The translations under genes and the position numbers were made by a program. A stretch of DNA of 64,000 nt from Nonomuraea rubra (GTDB lineage: Bacteria > Actinomycetota > Actinomycetes > Streptosporangiales > Streptosporangiaceae): contig NZ_JACHMI010000001.1 in NCBI RefSeq assembly GCF_014207985.1, positions 186,001 to 250,000 of the forward strand, in the 5' to 3' direction. This document shows positions 58,157-64,000 of the stretch, piece by piece (the stretch's first letter is position 1; each line of letters starts with the position of its first letter). A model generated the notes under the pieces. That model was not told where the DNA came from. It ran no database searches and worked only from the letters and a program-made list of their open reading frames with translations.

Positions 58157-58202
58157 GGAACTCGGTTCCCTATCGTGACCGTTGTACCGGAATCCGGTTC
58201 CG
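58157..58202. promoter_or_regulatory. Two operator-like repeats in the tetR/AKR divergent promoter
   Basis: The sites ggaactcggttcc (58157-58169) and ggaatccggttcc (58189-58201) share 11 of 13 bases, and each is an imperfect palindrome. Their 32-base offset is about three helical turns, placing them on one face of the DNA. They lie between the TetR gene and the reductase gene. Confidence 0.7.
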
Positions 58203-58238
58203 CTTATCCATGATGCCAGATCTAGGGAGAACACCGTC

Positions 58239-59258
58239 ATGCAGTACCGCACCCTGGGCCGTACCGGCGTCCAGGTCAGCTCGCTCGCGCTCGGCGCGAT
58301 GAACTTCGGCGCCATCGGGCGCACCACCCAGGACGAGGCCACCGCCATCGTGGACGCCGCGCTCGAAGCCGGGATCAACCTCATCGACACCGCCGACATG
58401 TACGGCGCCGGCGAGTCGGAGGAACTGGTCGGCAAGGCCATCGCCGGCCGCCGCGACGACCTCGTGCTGGCCACGAAGGCCGGCATGCCGATGGGTGAGG
58501 AGCGCAACCACCGGGGCGGCTCGCGCCGCTGGCTGGTCACCGAGCTGGACAACAGCCTGCGCCGCCTCGGCGTCGACCACGTGGACCTCTACCAGCTCCA
58601 CCGCTGGGATCCGGCGACCTCCGACGAGGAGACCCTGTCGGCGCTGACCGACCTGCGGCGCGCGGGCAAGATCCGCTACTTCGGCTCCTCGACCTTCCCC
58701 GCCTACCGCATCGTGCAGGCCCAGTGGGCCGCCCGGGAACACCACCTCGGCCGGTACGTCACCGAGCAGCCCAGCTACTCCATCCTGCAACGCGGGATCG
58801 AGGCCCACGTCCTGCCCGTCACCGAGGAGTACGGCCTCGGCGTGCTGGCGTGGAGCCCGCTGGCCTCGGGCTGGCTGACCGGCGCCGTCCGCGAGGGCAA
58901 GGAGATCACCACCCACCGCTCGGCGTTCATGCCCGAGCGCTTCGACCTGTCCATCCCGCTCAACCGCGTCAGGCTCGACGCGGTCGAACGGCTGGCCGAG
59001 GTCGCCGACGCGGCCGGGCTGACCATGATCCAGCTCGCGCTCGGCTTCGTCACCGCCCACCCGGCCGTGACCAGCGCCATCATCGGCCCCCGCACCCTGG
59101 ACCACCTGCACTCACAGCTCGCCGCCGCCGACACCGTGCTGCCCGCCGACGTGCTCGACGCCATCGACGAGATCGTCGCGCCCGGCGTCGACCTGGCCCC
59201 GCACGAGAAGCACGACACCCCGCCCGCCCTGCTCGACCCCGCGCTGCGCCGCCGCTGA
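58239..59258 (+). CDS. Aldo/keto reductase
   Basis: NADPH-dependent carbonyl reductase of the TIM-barrel AKR superfamily, 339 residues. Features: LGRTGVQVSSLALGAMNFGA at the start, catalytic Asp in LIDTADMYGAGESEELVGKA (with Tyr), Lys in DLVLATKAGMPMG, His in VDLYQLHRWDPAT, and the cofactor end TSAIIGPRTLDHLHSQLAA. ATG 58239 has AGGGAGAACACC upstream; an earlier in-frame start at 58182 would cover the second operator site. Followed by an LLM oxidoreductase 73 bases later, likely one operon. Confidence 0.92.
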   Translation: MQYRTLGRTGVQVSSLALGAMNFGAIGRTTQDEATAIVDAALEAGINLIDTADMYGAGESEELVGKAIAGRRDDLVLATKAGMPMGEERNHRGGSRRWLVTELDNSLRRLGVDHVDLYQLHRWDPATSDEETLSALTDLRRAGKIRYFGSSTFPAYRIVQAQWAAREHHLGRYVTEQPSYSILQRGIEAHVLPVTEEYGLGVLAWSPLASGWLTGAVREGKEITTHRSAFMPERFDLSIPLNRVRLDAVERLAEVADAAGLTMIQLALGFVTAHPAVTSAIIGPRTLDHLHSQLAAADTVLPADVLDAIDEIVAPGVDLAPHEKHDTPPALLDPALRRR

Positions 59259-59331
59259 CCCTCCCGGGGGCCTCGAAACGACCGCGCCGCGACGCCGCCG
59301 AGCCTCCCGCGGGCTTCGAAAGGAGCACACC

Positions 59332-60204
59332 ATGCCGCACGACCCCCGCCCCAGCTTCGGCATCATGACCGCCCCCTCGCAGGTCGACTACCAGGACGTC
59401 CTGCGGGTCTGGCGCGAGGCCGACACGATCCCCGAGATCGAGCACGCGTGGCTGTTCGATCACCTCATGCCCATCCACGGCGACCCGGACGGCCCCACCC
59501 ACGAGGGCTGGACGCTGCTCTCGGCCCTGGCCGCGCAGACCCGCCGGCTGCGCGTCGGCGTGCTCGTGACCAGCAACCGCTTCCGCCCGCCCGCCATGCT
59601 CGCCAAGATCGCCGCGACCGTCGACATCGTCTCCGGCGGGCGGCTCGACTTCGGCATCGGCGCCGGCTCCCGCCCCGGCCACCCGCTGGCCCGCCGCGAG
59701 TACGACGCGCACGGCCTGCCGTACCACGACGCCGCCCACGCCGTGAGCAGCCTCGCCGAGGCCTGCACGGTGATCAGGAGGTTGTGGACCGAGACCGAGC
59801 CGTTCGACTTCCAGGGCGACCACGTGCGGGTCACCGGGGCGTTCTGCAATCCCAAGCCCGTCCAGCGCCCGCATCCGCCGATCGTCATCGGCGGGCGCGC
59901 CGCCTCCACGCTGCGCGTGGCCGCCGAGCACGCCGACATCTGGAACGTTCCGGGCGGCGGCCTCGACGACGTCGTGCGCCGCAGCGCGATGCTCGACCGC
60001 TACTGCGCCGAGCTGGGCAGGGACCCCGCCTCGATCGTCCGCTCGATCCACGTGCCGGTCTCGTACGAGCAGCCCGAACGCACCAGGGACGCCATCGCCG
60101 AGTCGCTCGACGCCGGCTTCCGGCACCTCGTGCTCGGGTTGCCCGGCCCGTTCCCCGAGGGCGTCGCGCGGTGGGTGGCCGGCGAGCTCATCGCCAGGTC
60201 ATGA
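59332..60204 (+). CDS. LLM-class flavin/F420-dependent oxidoreductase
   Basis: Luciferase-like TIM-barrel enzyme, 290 residues, using F420 or FMN. Motifs: FGIMTAPSQVDYQDVLRVWR, WLFDHLMPIHGDPDGPTHEG, RVGVLVTSNRFRPPAMLAKI, VDIVSGGRLDFGIGAGSRPG and PIVIGGRAASTLRVAAEHAD. These fit the F420-type subgroup common in actinomycetes. GAAAGGAGC precedes ATG 59332. The 70-base gap before it contains two similar blocks (cctcccgggggcctcgaaac and cctcccgcgggcttcgaaag), the second giving the ribosome site. Its end overlaps the stop of the convergent epimerase gene. Confidence 0.9.
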   Translation: MPHDPRPSFGIMTAPSQVDYQDVLRVWREADTIPEIEHAWLFDHLMPIHGDPDGPTHEGWTLLSALAAQTRRLRVGVLVTSNRFRPPAMLAKIAATVDIVSGGRLDFGIGAGSRPGHPLARREYDAHGLPYHDAAHAVSSLAEACTVIRRLWTETEPFDFQGDHVRVTGAFCNPKPVQRPHPPIVIGGRAASTLRVAAEHADIWNVPGGGLDDVVRRSAMLDRYCAELGRDPASIVRSIHVPVSYEQPERTRDAIAESLDAGFRHLVLGLPGPFPEGVARWVAGELIARS

Positions 60205-61179
60205 CGCCCGGGCCAGCGCGGCGTCGTCGGCGGCGGCGTCCGCCTCCGTCCAGGCGGTCTCGGGCGGGTTCGCCAGGTGCCAGCGCACCGACTCCGCCAC
60301 CCGGCCGTCGGGCGGCGCGGGAGCCCACCCCAGCAACTCCCGGGCCCGGGCCACGGACACCAGCAGATGCTGGGCCACGGCCCCCGACAGGGCCAGGTCG
60401 GCGGGCAGCGCCTCGTCGGGCACCCGGACCAGCTCGGCGGCAGAACCGGCCGCGTCGAGGATCTGCCGGAACCAGGTGCCCACCGTGACGGTGATGTGCT
60501 CGCCGAGGTTGACCGCCAGGCCGTCGGCCGCGCGGCTGTCGAGCGCCGCCAGGACACCCGTGGCCAGGTCGTCCACGTGGCCCTTGGTCCACAGCAGGTC
60601 GGCCGCGCCGACCGGGATGCGGGTGCGGCCGGCGCGTACCCGGCGCAGGATCGGCTCCTCGCGGCGCTGCCAGTCGTACGGGCCGTAGACGAGCGGCAGC
60701 CGCAGGACGACGGCGCCCTCGCGCAGCCAGCGCTCCTCGACGTCCAGCTTCTCGTAGTCGTCGGGGACGTCGGGGTGGCCGGAGCCGCGGTGGGGGTAGC
60801 GGTCCCGGCGCAGCGGCGAGTCCTCCGTCAGCGGGACCGGTGACAGCTCGCGTCCGGTGCGCAGCCCGGTGTACGCCTCGTAGACGTCCTGGCTGGAGAG
60901 CACCACCGTGGGCACGCGCGGCAGGACCGGCAGCACAGCCTCGACGTCGGAGCCGGTCAGCGCGCAGGTGTCGACGACCGCCTGAGGGTCGAACTCCCTG
61001 ATCCGCGCGGCGTGCGCGGCCAGCTCGCGCCGCTCGCCGTACAGGTGCTCGCCCGGCACGTCCGGTGCGGAACGCGCGGAGCCGCGGTGGGCGAGCAGCA
61101 GCTCGTCGCCGCGCGCCGCGAGCCGTTCGGCCACGCGCCGGCCGAGGAACCAGGTGCCGCCCAGCAGGAGAACTCGCAT
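60199..61179 (-). CDS. NAD-dependent epimerase/dehydratase-family protein
   Basis: Extended SDR of 326 residues with an N-terminal Rossmann site, RVLLLGGTWFLGRRVAERLA (GGTxFxG, characteristic of a plant/bacterial epimerase-like branch). Further: VVDTCALTGSDVEAVLPVLP, VVLSSQDVYEAYTGLRTGRE (Ser and Tyr region), DYEKLDVEERWLREGAVVLR and LPLVYGPYDWQRREEPILRR. The C-terminus has LGWAPAPPDGRVAESVRWHL. ATG 61179 is the start; the long frame further upstream belongs to the next gene's opposite reading. It is followed on the same strand, upstream by 14 bases, by the amidohydrolase stop. Confidence 0.88.
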   Translation of the reverse strand: MRVLLLGGTWFLGRRVAERLAARGDELLLAHRGSARSAPDVPGEHLYGERRELAAHAARIREFDPQAVVDTCALTGSDVEAVLPVLPRVPTVVLSSQDVYEAYTGLRTGRELSPVPLTEDSPLRRDRYPHRGSGHPDVPDDYEKLDVEERWLREGAVVLRLPLVYGPYDWQRREEPILRRVRAGRTRIPVGAADLLWTKGHVDDLATGVLAALDSRAADGLAVNLGEHITVTVGTWFRQILDAAGSAAELVRVPDEALPADLALSGAVAQHLLVSVARARELLGWAPAPPDGRVAESVRWHLANPPETAWTEADAAADDAALARAS

Positions 61180-61193
61180 GCTGCCCAGTCTGC

Positions 61194-64000
61194 CTACTCG
61201 TCGTGGCAGCAGGAGGCGCGAGCCCTGCCGAGCTCGGCGGGGTCGTTCCACCAGTAGGCCGCGGTGCTCGCGTGCGCGGGAACGGGCTCCCTGACCTTGC
61301 CGGAAGGCGCCGGGGAGGCGGGCTGGTCGGTGGTGGTGGCGGACGGGTACGGCGCGAGGAGCCGCTCGACGGTGTGGTGCCTGCCGCCGACGAGGACGGC
61401 GGTGACGTTGGCGGCGTCCTCGATGCGGGTGAGCGGGTCGCCGTCGACGATGGCCAGGTCGGCGTACATGCCCTTGCCGATCCTGCCCAGCGGCTGGCCG
61501 AGGAACTCGCCGCTCACGCTGGTCGCGGTGGTGAGCGTCTCCAGCGGGGTGAGGCCGTACCTGACCATGGCGCGCAGGTTCATGTGCAGGCTGACGGCGA
61601 CGTGGTCGATGGGCGCGTCGGTGCCGACGGTGACCACGCCGCCGCCGCGGATCATCGCCGCGAGCTGGGCGACCTGGTTGGCCAGGTTCCGCAGGGTGAC
61701 CTGGATCGCCGCCGGGTCGGCGTTCTGCGCGTTGGCGACCGTGGCCCTGAGCTGCGCCATCCGCCAGTTCGGGTAGAGGCGCAGGACCCGCTCGTCGGCG
61801 GCCAGCGAGCTGTCCTCCCGGTAGAGGGCGGTGGAGTTGAACAGGGTGGGGGTCCTGGCCATCTTCGAGGCGTTGAACATGGCGATCACGTCCGAGTAGG
61901 CGGAGCCGACGTTCGTGACCGTGCGCGAGTAGCCGAACCGGCTGGTGGCGCCGACGTGCTCGGTCTGGTCGCCGCCCATGGCGATCGCCGGGTAGTGGTA
62001 GTGCGAGGTGACCGGCTTGCCCCGGCGGTGCGCCCAGTCGATCACCTCCCTGTGCCAGGCGACCGGCAGTCGCACGTAGCACTTCATCAGGTCGTAGTCG
62101 AGGCCGGCCGCCCGCTCCAGCTCCAGCCGCAACTGGTCGTGGGTGAACGTCGGGCGCATGAAGTTGTAGTAGATGCGCGGCCCGTCCACGGCCTCCCCGG
62201 TGCCCAGGTAGCGCGGCGCGAGCCGGGCGCCCGACTGCACCGACTCGCGCTCCTCCACCATGTGGTACGCGGGCGAGCCCGGCGAACGGGTCGTGGTGAT
62301 GCCGAGGGCCAGCCAGAGCGGGCCCTGCCGCGAGCCGTACGCGTAGCCCTGCATCTCGCGGTGGTGATGGATGTCGATCAGGCCCGGCATGACGAACCTG
62401 TCGCTCGCGTCCACCAGGGTGCCCGGGCGCCCGTCCCGGTGCGGCTCGACGGCGGTGATGCGCTGGCCGCGCACGATGATGTCGACGTCGCGGGCGACGG
62501 TGGCGGAGACGCCGTCCCACATCCGGCCGGCGTGCACCACGACCTGCTCGGGGCCGGGGTCGTTGCGCCAGGTCAGGCGGTGCGGGACGGTGCGGGTGGA
62601 GGTGCCGTCCACGCGTACGCGCCTCAGCCGCCCGCCGTTCAGGTAGAGCAGGGTTTCGGAGTCGCCGGCCCAGACGGGCGCGTCGGACACCTCGCGGGTG
62701 ACCTGGCGGGCGCGGCCGGTGGGGCGGCCGGCGCCGTCCACCGGCAGCACCCAGATCAGCGACTCCATGGCGAAGGCGAGCATGGTGCCGTCCGGGGACC
62801 AGACGGGGCCGTCGTCGCCGCGGGTCTGCAGGGAGCGGTGCGGCGCGGGATCGACGTACGTGCCGGCGCCCGTCGCCCGGTCCACGAGCAGGATCTTGGA
62901 CAGCCCCTCGCGGTAGCGCCGCGAGTACGGCACGACGGCGGCCAGCGCGATCGTCCTGCCGTCGGGGGACCAGGTCGGCCGGCCCGGCTCGAACGTGGCG
63001 TTGAAGAGCTTCTGCAGGTCGCCGGTGGCGACGTCCAGGATCCACAGGGCGCCGTCCTGGTCCAGGTAGGCGATCTCCCCGCCGTCGGGTGACCACCTGA
63101 CGGACAGGGCGGCGGAGTCGGTCAACCGGGTCAGCTGCCGGTCGGTGCCCGTGTCCAGGTCGCGTACCCAGACGTTCAGCGTCCCCGTGCGGTCGGTGAC
63201 GAACGCCAGGCGCCGCCCGTCAGGGGAGAAGTCCGGGTCGGCCTTCCACCAGCGGTCGCGGAAGAGCGGCCGGGGGGTGCCGCCGTCCCGCATCAGGTAG
63301 ATGTCGTTGAGCGCGCGGAACGCCACCATGGACCCGTCAGGGGACACGGCCGGGCTGCCGATCCCGGCGACGGGGAACGAGCCGGGCGCGTCGAACACGC
63401 GGGCCCGCTTCCGGTACTTCGGGGTCGTGGTGGTGAGCGCGGCGGTGAAGCCGACCGTGCCGGCGGAGCCGGAGCCGAGGCGGCGGGTCCTGACGGTGCC
63501 GGCCGAGGTGTAGAAGTAGCGCCCGTCCGGGGCGAACCTGGCCCGGAACGGGAAGACCTCCTCGCCCGTGACGAGCGTGCCGGCGGTGCTCGCCAGCTCG
63601 TTCAGGCCCGCGCGGAACAGGTGGTAGGCGAGGTCGGTGCCGTTCGGCAGCCAGGACGGCTGGTGGATGACCTGGCCGGCGGGGACGGTGACCGCCGTGC
63701 TGCGCGCGCCGGTGGCGACCTCGACGACGTCGATCCTGGTGTCGGCGACGACGAAGGCGAGCCTGGTGCCATCGGGTGACCAGGCCGGCTCGTACTCCTC
63801 GGCGGAGGTGTCCGTCAGGGCGCGCGAGGCTCCGGTGGCGAGGTCGAGCAGGTGGATCCCGTAGCTGCCGCCGGCGTCGGAGGAGTAGGCGACGGTGCGG
63901 CCGTCCGGGCTGTACCGGGGCTCGCGGTGGTCGAACGGGCCCCTGGTCAGCTGCCTGATCGCGGAGCCGTCGGGCCGGATCGTCCACAGGTTGAAGACGC
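61194..64000 (-). CDS. TolB-type beta-propeller fused to amidohydrolase, 5'-partial
   Basis: A protein of at least 935 residues running off the right edge; the frame is open to the last base. The N-terminal part has TolB/WD40-like repeats with RPDGSAIRQLTRGPFDHREP, then YSPDGRTVAYSSDAG, WSPDGTRLAFVVAD and SPDGSMVAFRALND. The C-terminal 400 residues are an amidohydrolase TIM barrel: FVMPGLIDIHHHREMQGYAY (HxH metal site), VTSHYHYPAIAMGGDQTEHV (His ligands), VVTVGTDAPIDHVAVSLHMN (Asp), and LGRIGKGMYADLAIVDGDPL. Such enzymes hydrolyse amides or act on unknown peptides, usually outside the cell. GTG 63398 is an internal codon, not the start. Confidence 0.88.
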   Translation of the reverse strand, partial: VFNLWTIRPDGSAIRQLTRGPFDHREPRYSPDGRTVAYSSDAGGSYGIHLLDLATGASRALTDTSAEEYEPAWSPDGTRLAFVVADTRIDVVEVATGARSTAVTVPAGQVIHQPSWLPNGTDLAYHLFRAGLNELASTAGTLVTGEEVFPFRARFAPDGRYFYTSAGTVRTRRLGSGSAGTVGFTAALTTTTPKYRKRARVFDAPGSFPVAGIGSPAVSPDGSMVAFRALNDIYLMRDGGTPRPLFRDRWWKADPDFSPDGRRLAFVTDRTGTLNVWVRDLDTGTDRQLTRLTDSAALSVRWSPDGGEIAYLDQDGALWILDVATGDLQKLFNATFEPGRPTWSPDGRTIALAAVVPYSRRYREGLSKILLVDRATGAGTYVDPAPHRSLQTRGDDGPVWSPDGTMLAFAMESLIWVLPVDGAGRPTGRARQVTREVSDAPVWAGDSETLLYLNGGRLRRVRVDGTSTRTVPHRLTWRNDPGPEQVVVHAGRMWDGVSATVARDVDIIVRGQRITAVEPHRDGRPGTLVDASDRFVMPGLIDIHHHREMQGYAYGSRQGPLWLALGITTTRSPGSPAYHMVEERESVQSGARLAPRYLGTGEAVDGPRIYYNFMRPTFTHDQLRLELERAAGLDYDLMKCYVRLPVAWHREVIDWAHRRGKPVTSHYHYPAIAMGGDQTEHVGATSRFGYSRTVTNVGSAYSDVIAMFNASKMARTPTLFNSTALYREDSSLAADERVLRLYPNWRMAQLRATVANAQNADPAAIQVTLRNLANQVAQLAAMIRGGGVVTVGTDAPIDHVAVSLHMNLRAMVRYGLTPLETLTTATSVSGEFLGQPLGRIGKGMYADLAIVDGDPLTRIEDAANVTAVLVGGRHHTVERLLAPYPSATTTDQPASPAPSGKVREPVPAHASTAAYWWNDPAELGRARASCCHDE

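Noticed and set aside
59259..59331. Duplicated block between aldo-keto reductase and LLM genes as a functional repeat
   Set aside because: Two similar 22-base blocks (cctcccgggggcctcgaaac and cctcccgcgggcttcgaaag) are too few and too diverged; the second simply provides the ribosome site.
60199..63096. A 965-codon minus-strand frame that appears to fuse an epimerase with a long N-terminal extension
   Set aside because: Only residues from ATG 61179 match the epimerase. Upstream it is a shadow of the amidohydrolase gene, which is in another frame with full motifs.
63337..63987. Separate minus-strand gene at the right edge
   Set aside because: It is a shadow frame rich in Arg. The amidohydrolase frame is open through this region and gives propeller repeats with SPDG motifs.
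1..64000. tRNA, rRNA, riboswitch or insertion sequence
   Set aside because: No cloverleaf with a T-loop consensus, no rRNA-like sequence, no transposase motif with terminal inverted repeats and no known riboswitch core was recognised by eye; a covariance-model scan would be needed to exclude small RNAs.

Overview
This window is about 74% GC-looking, densely packed chromosomal DNA from a Gram-positive actinomycete. GTG and TTG starts, AGGAGG-type ribosome sites, twin-arginine substrates, paired LuxR-type two-component systems, PASTA-less Ser/Thr kinases, an F420/FMN-type LLM oxidoreductase, a DUF574 methyltransferase and remnants of an FxSxx-COOH peptide system all fit Streptosporangiales (Nonomuraea-like) or a close relative. 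The genus is inferred from gene content only. No rRNA, tRNA, CRISPR array, transposase or origin was seen.

Layout. 1-6606: a tightly overlapping plant cell-wall (pectin/arabinan) operon made of an ABC permease, GH43 glycosidase, ABC binding lipoprotein, PL1 pectate lyase and a PL1-pectinesterase fusion whose esterase half has lost most catalytic residues. 6738-13037: a repeat-built beta-propeller protein, an alpha/beta hydrolase, three small unknown genes and a two-component pair. 13136-15262: VOC protein, 4-hydroxybenzoate hydroxylase and chorismate mutase. 15259-17090: a compact three-gene cassette (Cys-rich barwin/expansin-like protein without signal peptide, Tat-signal protein, MauE-like redox membrane protein) that looks like an undescribed disulfide-rich export module. 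17198-26110: M20 peptidase, secreted serine proteases and hydrolases, a second two-component system and an HtrA protease. 26249-30234: PQQ-type sugar dehydrogenase, sugar isomerase and glycerophosphodiesterase.

30381-36520 is the accessory, rearranged part: a transporter truncated by a junction, an nSTAND-type ATPase preceded by a 32-residue peptide gene, an intact FxsT-type NB-ARC/TPR gene, a radical-SAM FxsB pseudogene with its iron-sulfur motif deleted, and an orphan HTH gene running into 38-bp repeats. 36528-46930: a frameshifted quinone oxidoreductase, a Ddl-MurF pair for peptidoglycan precursors, a racemase, an MFS exporter, an Rrf2 regulator, an MBL hydrolase, a second (secreted) chorismate mutase, a Ser/Thr kinase and a TetR regulator. 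46973-64000: an Lnt-like nitrilase, AraC regulator, methyltransferase, P450, XRE regulator, oxidoreductases, an acyltransferase, a second Ser/Thr kinase, a TetR/aldo-keto reductase divergon with paired operator-like sites, and a large propeller-amidohydrolase that runs off the right edge.

Several intergenic regions carry clear inverted repeats (terminators, operators, and one perfect hairpin that hides a ribosome binding site) and short tandem repeats; these are listed separately.
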